Shown here: piece after piece, positions 11,468 to 24,414 of the stretch
Numbering within the stretch: position 1 is the stretch's first letter
Layout of the letters: every line of letters starts with the position of its first letter
Source of the DNA: Hybos culiciformis
Taxonomy: Eukaryota > Arthropoda > Insecta > Diptera > Hybotidae
Length of the DNA stretch: 64,000 nucleotides
NCBI GenBank assembly: GCA_964007475.1
Contig: OZ023274.1
Coordinates: forward strand, 2,604,001-2,668,000
Direction of reading: 5' to 3'
Position numbers and translations under genes: made by a program
The notes under the pieces: model-generated
The model's database searches: none
Told to the model about the DNA's origin: nothing
What the model saw: the letters and a program-made list of their open reading frames with translations, nothing else

Positions 11468-12009
11468 AAGGCCGGTATTCAACTGGAGATAAAATCAACT
11501 TTTTCATATAAAATTTTATCTGAGATAAATTTTAGTTGAGTGAATTTAATTTATCGGTACCCAACTGAAGATAAATGGAAATTTATCTGAGTAAAAATTG
11601 TATGAAAATTTTTTCACTCAAATAAATTTTATTTCAAAAATTTATCTTGCAAAGAATGTTTTGAACATTCTTTTCAAGATAAATTTTGACATTAGGTCGA
11701 GTAAAAAGAATTTGACGTTTGTTGTTTGAAGAAAACAAACAAAAATCAGAAAACTAAAATAATTTTTAAACTGAAATTGGTAAAAAATATTAAAATCAAA
11801 ATAATAGTTTAATTTAATAAAATAAAATAAAATTGGTAAAATTAATTAAATAAAATGGATGAAAGTTGGGACTTAAGAAAATTAAAAATAAAATTGTTTA
11901 GGTAGTTTTTATCAAAATATATTTAGTGTCAATTTTTATCTCACTCAATAATGTTCTTTTTCAAGATAAAATTTATCTTGTACTTTATCTTCAGTTGAAT
12001 ACCAGCCTT
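11468..12009. mobile_element. About 542-bp MITE with GGTATTCAACTG ends
   Basis: The left end, aaggccggtattcaactg, is matched at the right by the complement of the same sequence with single differences (ends at 12009). The match continues inward into agataaa. The inside carries further copies of the aactgaagataaa and ttatctga motifs in both orientations, so it is built of repeated subterminal words. No transposase frame is present. Direct flanking duplications are not clear. Confidence 0.75.
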
Positions 12010-13321
12010 AAACAATGAAAATTTGTTATTTCTGTCAAAAGTGAGTAGAAAGAGTCCTTTTGGCAGTGTGTACAACTTTTTCATAATACTGTACAACTTT
12101 TTCATAATACGTCTTCAAATTGCCAGTGCAGAAAGGGTATTAATGAAGATAAAAAAAACACAAGAGCTGCCATGGGACACCCGATTGGAACGTAGTTCGT
12201 ATGCTTATATATAATTATTTTAGTGGCGGACGGATAACGATACCTAAAAAAGCAGATAAAAGAAATATGTTTGAAATTATAAGAATAATATATACTTATG
12301 TTTTTTTTTTTATATTACAAGATTTATTCTTTATTTCTGTTCCTTTTTTTTTTTCTTGTATATAATAAATATAATTTTTAATTTTCAATTTTATTTCCAT
12401 TAATTTTAATTTTTAAAGGTTTTTATTTTTTTTTATAATAAAAAATTTATGTTGGTTTTTTTTTTTTTTTTAATTTTTCAATAATTTTATTACAAAAAAA
12501 AAAAAAAAACATTATATATTTTTGAATATGTTTTCAAAATTGTGGATCATAATAATCATAAAATACTTAAAAATTGTTTATTTATTAATTTTCTTGCTTT
12601 TTTTTTAATATATTTTTGAAATGACTGAAATTTGATGATAGAAATGTACATTTTAATTTTTAAAAAAGGGGGAAAGAGACCCGATAAGTTTTTTCCCGCT
12701 AATTTATTATTAGTTATACCACCATTATAAATTTTCTATTAAAAATGTACATTATGCTAAATAATAATAATTAGAAATTTCTATGATAATTTTAAATTTA
12801 ATTTTTTTTTCATTATTATGTCTAAATATTGCCTAAATATATAATTTTTTATTTTATTTTATTTTATTTTATAAAATTGTAATTTTTGTTTTTTTTTTGT
12901 CTTTTTTTTTTTTTTGATAATTTTTAGTTTTATTTCTACAAAAAATTTATCCCATATCAGAGATGCATAATTTTTTTTTTATGTTTTTATGTTCAGGCCA
13001 GGAAGTATTTAATATTTTTTTTTTTTGCTTCTATACTTGATGTGTTTTGAATATTATTGTTGTCCAAAAATTTTTAATTTTTTTTTTCTAAATAATACAT
13101 TAAATATATGTTATAATAAAATGCATAGTTAGAGAGAATTAATTGATAATAAAAATTGAAAGTAAAAATAATAGAAAAATGAAACACTGCTTAAAGATGC
13201 CAAAATTATTTTATAAATTCTCATATAAATATTCTAAAAATTACAAAGTGTTTATTATAGTTTATTTTTTTTTTTTTGGTAAAATTAATATTATTGGTTA
13301 AATGTTTTTTACTTACATTAT
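12010..13321. other. AT-rich spacer with a 21-bp tandem duplication
   Basis: Apart from the duplication at 12070-12110, this is low-complexity T/A DNA. The 63-codon frame at 12023-12214 crosses the duplication and has no family signature. Confidence 0.5.
12070..12110. repeat. 21-bp tandem duplication
   Basis: The unit gtacaactttttcataatac is present twice in a row, with the copies starting at 12070 and 12091. It sits just outside the right end of the 11468-12009 element. Confidence 0.85.
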
Positions 13322-13997
13322 TAGGGTTGTCAACTTTTCATTTAGCCCGGAGAATTTTGTAGAAAAAAATTACAGAGAGTTTTGTAGAAATTAACTACTG
13401 TAGAGCAACTTTAAAGTTACTATAGCAATAATACACATAAAGGTTTTCTTCTATTGTTAGTTATTACTATTTGTGAATGTTTGTTAAAGTACATTACCTT
13501 TTATATACTATTTAAGACTTAAGAGATGAGTCAATAAAAAATTCTCAATCAGATCAGATGTGCAGTGTATCATTTAAACAAGAATTATACTACCATCTAA
13601 TCAGCGAATAATTTTTTGGTCACTTCTTTTATGATAGGTGTTCATAATTTTTTCACCTTTTTTTATATTGTTGATTATTTATAAATATTAAACAAAAATG
13701 TGAAAAAAAAAACATAACGTCAATAATTAAGTGCGTTAAAAATATTTAGAGTGTTTTTATGAATGTAGATCGACGCAGATCAACAAAAAGGACAGGAAAA
13801 TTAAAAAAAACACGTTTTGTAAAAAACAAGACTTACGAGATTTGCGTCGCCGACCGACGATATATAAATTTATATTATTAAATATTAATAAAATAATCAA
13901 TAACTAAGTATGTAGGTATATGTGTAACATTATTTTTTAAAAAAAGAAATGAATTGAAAGTTATTTCTGGACCCAAAGATTAATGTTGGCAACCCTA
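13322..13997. mobile_element. Decayed hAT-like non-autonomous element, about 676 bp
   Basis: The left end is TAGGGTTGTCAAC (13322-13334). The right end is the complement of TAGGGTTGCCAAC, ending at 13997. Ends of the form YAGGGTTG are typical of hAT elements. The interior has no usable frame, and the 8-base flanks are not identical, so the copy is old or has lost its duplication. Confidence 0.6.
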
Positions 13998-15598
13998 AAT
14001 AGTTATAAAGTATTCTTTTAAATAATAATATAAATGCAATAAACTGATATAAAAAACAATTATATAAAAATGAATTAAAATCTTTAAAAATTGATATTTA
14101 ATGGAGATATAATATATATTGTTTATATATATATATTTATTTTAATTTTTTTATTTTTCTGTAATTATCCTGTAACTAAAAAACAATAATTCTATTTCAT
14201 TTGTCTATTTTTGGTTTTTTTATCTTTTTTTTTTTTTTTTTTTTAATTTAATTTCTTTTAATTGGTTTATTGGTTTGTATAAAAAACAATAAATTTATTG
14301 TAATTTTTTTTCAGTAGTTAAAAAATTTATACAATATTATGTTTCAATTAAAAAATAAAAACAAGTTTCTATGGCACATTTGTTGCAGTTTTTTTAATAA
14401 TAATGTATCAAATATAATTGGTATATAAATTTCTTTAATAAAAACATTTTTTTTTTCCATTATAATATAATAACCATTTATACTATATTATACATTGACT
14501 TATATATTTTTCTAGTTCAATTTCTAGCTTTTAATTTGTCAGCTCTTAGAATAATATAATTACTAAAAATCCTCTTTATCAAGGCTATGTATATATTCAA
14601 CACGATATCGCGATTTATTATTTAATCCAAATTCAGCTAAACTTCAAATTTTCTTCCTAATATACACATTTCTCATTAAAAATTTATTGTATTTGATAAA
14701 TTAATTTAAAGCAAATATTATAATGTATATTTGATTTTTGTTTATTAATTTAATTAGTTAAAAAAAAAAATTAAAAAAATAACATTGCATAAAAAAATGT
14801 TTTAACAGTGTCTATTATTAAAATAATAAAATCTCATTAATTATTATCTTTATTTTTAAATATATTCCTGTATAAATTAGTAACAATGTGATGTTACAAT
14901 TTTTATTCCTATTTAATTAATTAGTTAAAAAATAATAATGAATAATAATATTAAAATATAGTGTTCAATTATTTAATGAAAAAAAAAAAAAAAAAATAGG
15001 TTAATTGATTTTTTAACTTTAAACTTTTTTAAATTAAAAATAATAAATTCAATTAATTTTAGGAACCAAAATTTAGGATTGTAATAAAATTTTATAGTTT
15101 TTTTTTTTGTATTATTATTTATTATATATACATTTAAAAACAAAATATATAAATAAAAAAAAAAATATTTTTAAGATTTAAAAACAGTACATTTTTAAGT
15201 TGCATATTTGAAATGGAGGTGTTGTTCGAAATTTTTTTTGAACCGGCCGTTAATGTGTAAACGTGATGATAATGATATTATCGTTGTTATCCTACCGTAT
15301 ACTAGAGACATATTTATATTAACATCCAGTTTTGCAACATATAAAGCTGTATACGAACATATTCTAGCAATAATAAGCAATCTAGCCCACAATGATATTA
15401 ATAATGTGATTGGGGTTGAATTAAACTTTTTCAAACACGGTTAAGCAACAACCTTCCGTAATTACAAAAATACAAGTTTGTACTTTAAAAAAAAAATACG
15501 TAATATAATAAAGTATAAAAAACAGTATATTTTAAATTAAATAATAACTAAGCAAAATAGATTATTCTATTTTATTTACTTTTTTTTTTACATTACAG
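13998..15598. other. AT-rich region with one complex island near 15.2 kb
   Basis: Mostly poly-T and poly-A rich sequence. At 15190-15450 complexity rises, and frames of 78 codons (plus, 15208-15444) and 79 codons (minus, 15195-15434) are open on opposite strands. Neither matches a family I recognise, and both rest on about 240 bp. Confidence 0.4.
15208..15444 (+). CDS. Possible small orphan ORF, 78 aa
   Basis: This is an ATG-to-TAA frame in an island of unusually mixed composition, surrounded by low-complexity DNA. The product begins MKWRCCSKFF and has a hydrophobic middle (IIVVILPY) and an acidic patch (KRDDND). I do not recognise it. The opposite strand is open over nearly the same interval, which argues that at most one is real and that chance is possible. 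It could also be a fragment of an exon or of a decayed element. Confidence 0.2.
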   Translation: MKWRCCSKFFLNRPLMCKRDDNDIIVVILPYTRDIFILTSSFATYKAVYEHILAIISNLAHNDINNVIGVELNFFKHG

Positions 15599-15662
15599 AT
15601 CAGACAGACTATAGCTTAGCAAACCTAAAATTCATGGTTGCTTACCTGTAAGTCTGTCTGAT
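15599..15662. ncRNA. Pre-miRNA-like hairpin, 64 nt
   Basis: The 27-nt arms enclose a 10-nt loop. The outer 12 bases (atcagacagact) pair perfectly with 15651-15662. The stem then continues with a one-base bulge, two single mismatches and one more bulge, giving about 24 pairs. Length, loop size and pattern of small interruptions fit a microRNA precursor. Either strand would fold. No known mature sequence was recognised, and a small foldback transposon is the main alternative. Confidence 0.4.
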
Positions 15663-18600
15663 GTTTTCACTTATATTCAATTTTTGATTCTATTGCAAAG
15701 GTGGAAATTTAGAAAAAAAAAGTGTCATTTTAAAATTATTGTACGTGAAAAAAAAAACAAATAAATATAAATTGATATTAACAACAGATGCTATTATGTA
15801 CATTATATTATTTAAAGTAAAAAGAATAAATAAAATAAGATTTTCATATTTACTAAGTATATAATAGTTTTAATTTTTTTTTTCTTTATTTTATTGCGAG
15901 GTAGTAATTATGCTTTGTGATAATAAAATAAATAAATGTATGTATATTATTATTTATATTTTGATTTATATTCTATTTTATGCATATATAATTTAATAAT
16001 AATACATTATACTGTGTTTTTATTTTTTTTTTTTAAATTATTTTTCTTTAAATCTTGTTATTATTTTATATATATACTTATATTTTTAATAAATATATAA
16101 GGAACCATTTATTATTCAACATATATATAATATATATACATATGTATATATGTATATTCGTTTGCTTTAAATTAATCTTATAAATGAATAACAAAAAATT
16201 TGCTAAATAGAGATATATTAACATTAAAATAATATTTTTTATTTCTCATTTTAAATTGAAAATGAAAGATGGTACACTTTGGATTGCCTGAATATAAATG
16301 CTAAATATTTATTAACATTAAAAAATTTGGAATTCTGAAATACTTGGAATTTAATATGATAAATTTTTAGAAGGAAATTGTTTGCTAATCTAGTCTTATT
16401 ATTAACAAACCTTATACTGGGAAATTATCAGGAAATAATTTCTGATTATAAGATTAGGATAATGTCAATACCACTACACCATGACGGCCGATATACCAGA
16501 AGAAAATAAGAAAAAAATTAATTAATATATAATTTTTTAATATAATATTTAGATTTAAGTCTTTTAAAAATTATTTAAATAATTTGTTATTCATTTTTAA
16601 TAAAATTTCATTCATTAATATTATTTTAATTATTTTAAATGAATTTTGGGAGAAAATGAATGTTGCTGATAGTTGGTTATAATAACTAATGGAATAAATA
16701 TTCGAATTTGGTATTATTTTATATAAGATATTATTTTATTACGAAAAAATTTATATACCAATTAATTTAATATTTTTTTTTGTTTTATTGTAATTTGAGG
16801 CTATTGTTAACAAAAATAATAGTTATTTACTTCTTTTTTTTTTTATATTTTTTATTGATATATTTTGTATTTAAAAAAATTTGTTACTATTTCTCATTTG
16901 TGGTTTTGCTGTGATTTATTTTTTAAAAAATATTCTATTTCTATTTCTTGTTTTTTTTTATTTTTCTCTATTTCTTCATCTTCCTTTCTTTTGCTTTGCT
17001 ATTGTAGTTTGTTTGTATGTTAAAAAATTAAATAAATATATAAATAAGAAAAAAAAAAGTATAAAAATAGAAGAGTATAATGATATTGTTTTTTTTTGGT
17101 ACTAATTAAAATTAATTTTTAGTAATTTAATAATTAAAAATATTTTTATTAATTGTATACAAACAAAAACGTAAAAATATTCTATTGCGAAAAATAAAAA
17201 TTTTTGTAAAATAAAAACTATAAAATATATAATACATATATATTATTATATTTTTATTTATTTTCTTAATAAATATAATGTATGTCTGTTTTTTGTTTTA
17301 TTTTTTTTGCTGGTTTTTATCTTAAAGACTATTATCACTATTGCAGATGCGTCGTATTATACTGTTTTCCAAATTGAAAATAAAAAAAAAAAAAATTCAA
17401 AATAGTTTGAATTAAGTTCAGATCTGTTCAAAAATTCATGTCATATAAAATTTTGTTTCAAAATATACATATAAATGTCCACAATCGAAAAATTTTAATC
17501 TCAACAACGTGCCGTATTACTATTATAGGGATTTATGAATGATTAAACCTTACGAAAATTGTATTTAGATTTAATTGAATGAATTTACATTCTTATCTTC
17601 ATTCGAATGGAAAGGAAAATAGAATTTTCGTTAAATTTTTAAGTTCAATCGTTATTCCTTGTTCGTGTAATAAATTTTATTTAAGAAAATACTTAAATTT
17701 TTTTTCATAATTTGAGCAAGTTTATATTACTTAAATTCGACCACCGTACTGTTAAAGAATCTTCTGAGATTTTGAGCCCTAAATTTTTTGAAGAATTCTA
17801 AATAATTTTTAAACAGAACTATTTTAATGAATTCAGTTTGTATTATAATTTTGTTTCAAGAATACTTCACTTTGCATCGATTGAATTCTATTAATTAAAC
17901 TATTTTGAATTTTCTTTTTTTATTGATAGCTTTTTTGAGAAAATAAAATGAATGTTTGAAGTTAAAAGTATGAAGTTTGGTATTGTTAAAAACAAAAAAA
18001 AAATTGTATATGTATTTTTGATTTATTCTATTTTTATATTTTACAAAATTAAAAAGCAATATTCGTATTCGTTTGAAGTATTATAATTATAATATTCAAA
18101 AGTATTTTTTCTTAAGTAAATTCGAATAAAATAAATGTTTAGTTGAAAAAAAATAATAAATTAAATTCTTATTGTGTAATATAAGACAGGACTGCGTTCA
18201 GATGTTGTTCAAGAATCTGTCTATACAAATTCGCAATGATTTTAAAAACTTAAAATCTTAAATATTAATTTGATTATAATTTGTGCAGAAACATTATAAT
18301 TAAAAAACTAAAATTATGTTGACACTCAAAAATTTTTTGTATAAAACAAGACAACAATTTTGATTTCAAAATTTAATAAACCAAAGAAAAATTTCAAATA
18401 GATTTATTTTTGTTTTTTTAAATCGAGATACTTTCTTTGGCAAGATTTTTTTATTTGTGAACGTACTCTAAAAATCAATGAGAAAAAAAATTAATTTGAA
18501 AGGATTGAAAATATAGGAATTGATAATATTTAAATTTAATATATTTTTATTAATAATGCAAAAATTAATAAATATCAATATTTGGTTTTAGATCAGCAGT

Positions 18601-20560
18601 CCTGTACATAAAAATTTCACAGTCATCATTGTTGATTAAATGTTTTTATTCTCTTTTAATTAAGATGAAAATATTAAAATATTTTAAAATTATATTATAA
18701 ATGAAAATTTTAGTTTTATTTTTTTTAAAAGAAATTTTAATATTTTTGGACATTCGTTATTTTAATAAATATTGTTAGTTTTGAGATTTTTTTTTCCTTC
18801 TTTTACTTTTTTATTTTATATATATAGCTGTTGTTTGTGTTTTCATTTATTTTTATTTTTTTTTATAGTTTTATTACATTTACTATAAATAAATTTATAT
18901 ATATATATATATTATGTATTCTGTTATACTTGTTTTTAATTATATTATTATTATAATTTAAGATTTTTATATATTATATTTAATTAAGTATTACATTTAA
19001 AATTCTTAAAATCTTATCTCAATGAAAATTAAATCAGTTTTTATTATTAGAATAATAATAATAATACATATACTTTTCTTTAATATTGTTTTGGTTTTTT
19101 TTTTTTTGTTTTTTTTTTTTATTACATATTATTATTATTATTTTTTTTTTTGTTAATTTAAAAATTTTGTATTTGTACTTTTATTACGTGTCCGGGCTAT
19201 TTTTGTTTTGATATAGTAACTTTTATTCGTGTAGTTGCTATTTATGGTTTTTTTTTTTTTTTTGGTAAAATCTGGTTAACAGATGATTTTTGCTTATTAA
19301 ATTATAATATAAAATGTATAATTAATAATTAATTATGTAAAAATATAACTAAAATAATAATTAAAATTATTTATAAATTTTTTAATGTTTTTTTTTTTGT
19401 AGGTTAAACCGAGTACATACTATATATTAATATATAGATATATGAACTACATTATTTAAATAAAATATAAATATGTAAATGAATTAAAATAGTCAAATTA
19501 AACAAATTAAAATAATTAGTTAAAAAAAGAAAATAAAATAAATTAATTACAAAAATCATCTGTTTTCATGTATCTGTAATTTTTTGGTTCATTTTATTTT
19601 AGTAATTATGGCAAAGTTATAAGTTCCTAAAAGTTTGTAATTTTGAGTTGTATTGGATTTAATTTTTTTTTTGGTTTTTTCTTTTTATATATAAAGTTTT
19701 ATTTTTTTTTTTTAATTTTTTTCAAAAAATTTAATTTATGATTTACACAAAATTTTTTTTTTTTTTTTAATATTGCTTCCAATAAAACATCTACTTTTAT
19801 TTTCAAAAAAAAAAAAAAAAAAAAAAAAATGGCCCAGACATTTTCAACACAGGCCGTTACGGAAATAATTAGAGCGAATAGTTGAAGTGATGTTTGTTGA
19901 GCACTAAGTTCAAGAATCGATTTAGCAAATTTGTTTGCGTACAACATATAAATGTTTATTATATATATGTAGATGCATTATACCAGCATGAAATTTGAAA
20001 ACATTTTTTTTTTTTTTTTTTTTTTTTGAAAGTAGTAATGTTTCTCTTTTCTTCAAAATATATATATTACGTAAATATTATTAAAAATTATGAATTTAGT
20101 TTGCCTTATATGATATTTTTTTTTTAATTATTTTTAATATAATAATTTTCAATTTAGTGTAATTTTTAATTATATTACTTTTATAAAATTGTGTTTTCGA
20201 GGATTAATAAATATAATAATATTTAAATATTTTGTTTTTTTTTTTTTTGTCTGCATTTTTAATATTCAATATAATATTATATACTTTTGTATTAATAAAT
20301 TTTTTGAATCAAAATCCAAACAAATTTATACAAATTTTATTTCCAATAAATTTAAAAAAATGAAATATTAGATAAAAAATAGTAGTGCTATGACAGGGAA
20401 ATGACAATATAATTTTATGTGGAAATATTAGATTCAATAATATTTGAGACAGCTAGATCTACCTATCATTATTTATAAAAAGATTTCCAAAATTAGTTTG
20501 CCCAGTTTCTGCATTATGTTAAGTCCTTTAAAAAAAAAAGTTCAACTGTTGAAGTGGTGA
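15663..20560. other. Low-complexity AT-rich DNA, no gene
   Basis: Long stretches are almost purely A and T with homopolymers, for example 26 A at 19805-19830 and 24 T at 20004-20027. Frames of 60-80 codons here code for Phe, Ile, Lys and Asn runs and are ignored. Part may be the 3'UTR or downstream flank of the minus-strand zinc-finger gene, but no boundary is visible. Confidence 0.5.
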
Positions 20561-20674
20561 CTGAATCAAGAAATTCAATTTATTACTCAAAATGGTAGCC
20601 TCGTACATTGATTTAAGTTTTCATTGAATGAAACCAAGTGAAAATTAAATGAAAGTATAATACTACTTAAATGT
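20561..20674. repeat. 114-bp direct repeat, copy 1
   Basis: Begins ctgaatcaagaaatt and ends ttaaatgt. It matches 24415-24528 over the full 114 bp, in the same orientation, with only a few substitutions and no length change. No coding potential is apparent. Confidence 0.85.
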
Positions 20675-23600
20675 AACACTGGGCATTATACGAGGCATAA
20701 ATAAATAAGCCAAAAGCCTTGATAAATAGATGATAGTGGTTGATAGTGCTGTGTATACTCTGTGAAGCAATTTTTTTTCCCATTCAAATAACAAAATGAT
20801 TTGAAATAAAATTTTTGTAAACTGTTGATTTTAGCTTGATTTATGTTTTTTTTTGTTTTTTTTACCATAAATATGTTTTCTAAATATTAAGTATTATAAT
20901 CAAATTTTTTTTTTTTTTTTTTTACCTCTTAAGATAGAAAGATATTAACTTTCTTTTAATTTTAATTATTTAATTTTTATGTACAATGTTTTCCTAAAAC
21001 TTTCAAATAAACATATAATAAAAACTTAAAAGAAAATTAAATTGAAAATTGAAATAAATAAATTAAAAACATAATAAATTTTATTTCAATAATTTTCATA
21101 AAAATTTTTTAAATCTCATCAAAGTCCAACAACAAATTTCTCATATCCAAAAAACGTTTTATTTATTATTTATTTTTCAATTTTTTTTTTATTTTATTTT
21201 ATTTTTTTTTTTAATAATTTCTAGAATATAAAAATTTTGATTTCAAACATTTTTTTTTTTTTTTGCTTTTTTTAAATTTAATTTAGATTTTCATTATTTT
21301 TTTTTTTTAATTTATTAATTTTTATCACAGCGACATTCAGTCTAAATTTTTAAAAATGAAAGCAGCGCAATTTTTCGGTTAAAAATAATATATGCGATGT
21401 TTAAATGTTTTTAATGGCATTGCATTTGAATTATTAAATAATTTTGTTGGAAATTAAAATAAAAAATTGGGAGTATCTACTATTTTTAAATGCTTGTTCA
21501 GTGAACAACCCTATATTAATTTTATTTACAATACCAAAAATATTCAAAATCAGAGAAAGATAAGAAGAAAAAATTGAAAGATATTTTGTTTTTTAAAAGT
21601 TCACTAGACGTTGAAGGCTTATTCAAGTGGTTTTTCAACATATTGAAAGATTCACTTCAGACATATAAGCTAAGTAAGTTGAAAAACTTGCCTTCTATAA
21701 GTCTTTCAACCTTACCTACTTAAAATGGTTTGATGTTTTTCAACCAGGTTGAAGGAATTGTTCGAAAACACTATCAACACAACTATAGATTTGTAAATTT
21801 TAAGTTGGCCAAATCAAGTTGAATAAATATTCAACTCGTTCATGATATATAGAATAATTATTAACGAATTTTAATTATGTATTTTGAAAAATTCCTAAAT
21901 AAAAGTGAAAGAATATGAAATTAAGAAGTTTGATATTTTAAGTTAAAAATATTCAAAATGAAAATGTTTGTAAAAAATTGCTATGCCTTCATTTGAAATC
22001 CAAATATATTCTTATTATTTTTTTTTTTTCTAAACCTTAAACCGAAACAATTTCCTAAACATTCTTCACTTTTTTTTATTTAAATTTTTAATTTCTAAAA
22101 AAAATTAATTTATTAAATTTTTTTTTTTCCCCATCCAAAAACAATTTTGTACTCAAAAATGAAACAAATATTTAAAGCATTTTTTGAACATTATGAATTT
22201 AAACATAAACTAAAATAAATAAATTTTTATACGATATTATAAACTTTTGATTAATTCAAAAATATTTGTTTCGAAGGAAAACATTAGATTTTTAGAACTA
22301 AGTAATTAATTTTAATTTTTTTTTATTTTTAAATATAATTTAGTAAAAATATAAAACCAAAATAATGTAAACGTGTAATTGAACAAAAAAAAGTAAACTT
22401 AGAATCCTAGTATGCAATTTCAAATGTCAAGCAGGGCCAAAAAACTAAATCATGAAACTTTTTAATTATTTTCTGTCTGTCCTGGCACCGATCTGTTCTA
22501 AATTAAACCTTTTAAATATAAAATACTTTTATCTAAAATAAATAATAATTTATTTTCAAATGCCATACAAGGTTAATGTTAGATCGAAAAATAAAAATTT
22601 GATTTATTCTTCAGCCTCCAATAGAACGATTTTACGTCATAACTTTTTTTATTTGTATTCTCAAAATAATTGTCATTAATATGGGGACGTCAGCGCATTA
22701 GTGGAGTTCACGAAAAATTGTTTAGCGACACAAACCGTTCGTAATTGCTTTTGCATTTAATTTTATGAAAAATATAAATGTAAATACGTGTTGAGCATAT
22801 CATTTTATCACCTAGTGAACGTATTTGGTAGAATTAAAAAAAATTATTTTTAACGCATCATAAACTAACTTCATTGAAATACAAAACTTGAATTGTAAAT
22901 CAAATAAAATCACTAAAACAAATAATAGAAATAAAAAAACCAATTAATAATTAAAAATATTTTTATAATTTTATTTCAAATTGGAAAAAAAAAAATAAAA
23001 AAAAAATTATAATTTTATAAAATCAATATGACATAAAAATTTAAATAAATTAAAATTATAAAATAATAATAATCAATCACTTATAAACAAACATAACATT
23101 TTTAAATGCAAATAAAAAGTATAAAATAAAAAATATATATAAAAACATACAAAATTATAAACTAAATTTATTAATTAAATTTAAATTTTATAATATATTG
23201 CATATTTAAATTGTTGTTGTTTTTTTTTTTATTTTTTTTTTTACATAAAAAATATGTAAAATTAAAACTTAAAAATCTAAATCACTAAATGGATCAAATT
23301 TTTTTTTTTTTTTTTAACTTAGGAATACCTATTTATTAAAATAATTATTTTGTTTTTTAAACTCAAATCAATATTTTTAAACTCAAAACAAAATTAAGTT
23401 TTAGATTAAATTTATTTCATATTTCCGGATACTTGATTAGAAATAAAACAAAAAATGCGGTATTAGAGTTCTTAATGAATAAGAAAAAGATGAAAATTAA
23501 GAATATTTTAGATGGCCGATGTGTTTAATCAATACGAATGATCGTATGGCTTGATAACCACTGTAGAAATGCATTTTTTATGGAAACAGGTTCAATCTGC

Positions 23601-23689
23601 GTGTTTAAAAAACATCATGCAACAAAAAAATATCTAATTTCGTCAGTTTCTGTCAATTTTAAAAATTTTAATTAAATTAAAGTTATTTA
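20675..23689. other. AT-rich region with TTGAA/TTCAA-rich patch
   Basis: No gene seen. Around 21600-21830 the words gttgaa, ttcaac and tcaacc recur in both orientations and could form several short hairpins, perhaps an eroded foldback element. The rest is poly-A/T. Confidence 0.4.
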
Positions 23690-23784
23690 ATGCGTTGGGG
23701 ATCGTTATGTTGTATTTAGTGCTATAGAATTTAGATCACTAAATGGAGTATTATATGCATCAATACACATGCAATCATTTAGAT

Positions 23785-23877
23785 GCATCTGCGTAAATAA
23801 TGAAAAAATTTAAAAGCATCAGCGTATATAATGAAAAAATTTAGATGCATCAGCGTAAATAATAAAATCATTTAGAT
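23785..23877 (+). repeat. 31-bp tandem repeat, 3 copies (in copy A)
   Basis: The unit starts gcatc(t/a)gcgta and ends tttaga, and is repeated three times with small changes. The same array is in copy B at 53973-54065. Confidence 0.85.
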
Positions 23878-24030
23878 GTTTCGTATTGAATATTACGTAA
23901 TACCTAAACAAACATAATATCTCTCACAATATTTCAATACAGCCAAATACAAAAAAAAAAAAAGAGAAAAAATGAGAAGAAAAAATATTCTCTCTTTGCA
24001 ACTACCTCTCCCCTACGCATTAAAACAGTA

Positions 24031-24216
24031 TATTGGATATGTAAACAAAATTTGTTATACAACTCGTTCTGTATTTACAGAAAAATACATTGACACTTGT
24101 CAATTTATATCACTCGACCTTCGGTCTCGTGATATAAGTATTGACTCGTGTCAATGTATTTTTCTGTATACAGAACTCTTAATTAATAACAATTTAGTTT
24201 ACATATTCAATAATCT
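24031..24216. repeat. About 185-bp imperfect palindrome in copy A
   Basis: The arms start with tattggatatgtaaac and end with its near complement gtttacatattcaata. The inner part (about 24066-24176) is nearly perfect, closing on GACC-TTC-GGTC. As DNA or RNA it would form a long stable hairpin. Confidence 0.85.
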
Positions 24217-24414
24217 ACTATTAAACCCCCCAACGGTTGAACAATTAATATCCTGAATTTTTATACTTAATAAGGAAAAAATACACTTGATTGTTACAGG
24301 AATACAGTTCCATACAGTTTTGTATATAATGAGTGGGGTTTTTTCTCATAATCAGGTTTGTGGGATTACCCGGTTCCAGGAGTATAGGAATTCTCTACTT
24401 TAGACTCTACTCTA

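Larger units (their letters stand above)
23690..24235 (+). mobile_element. Palindrome-bearing repeat family, copy A
   Basis: This copy of about 545 bp has a second, inverted copy at 53620-54165. In order it contains cgttggggatcg at the left end; three 31-bp tandem units (23785-23877); a short A-rich tract; a long imperfect palindrome (about 24031-24216); and the end ctactattaaa followed by ccccccaacg, which mirrors the left cgttgggg. The 94-codon frame across it (23972-24256) is a by-product of the palindrome and is not called. Tandem units plus a 3' hairpin resemble non-autonomous Helitron/Helentron-type elements. No transposase is encoded. Confidence 0.8.

Noticed and set aside
13322..13997. 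Claim of an 8-bp hAT target duplication
   Set aside because: The eight bases on each side do not match, so only the terminal repeats were used as evidence.
23972..24256. 94-codon frame, also found as 80 codons at 53633-53875
   Set aside because: The similarity between the two is due to the shared repeat, and the frame runs through a palindrome, so it is not evidence of a protein.
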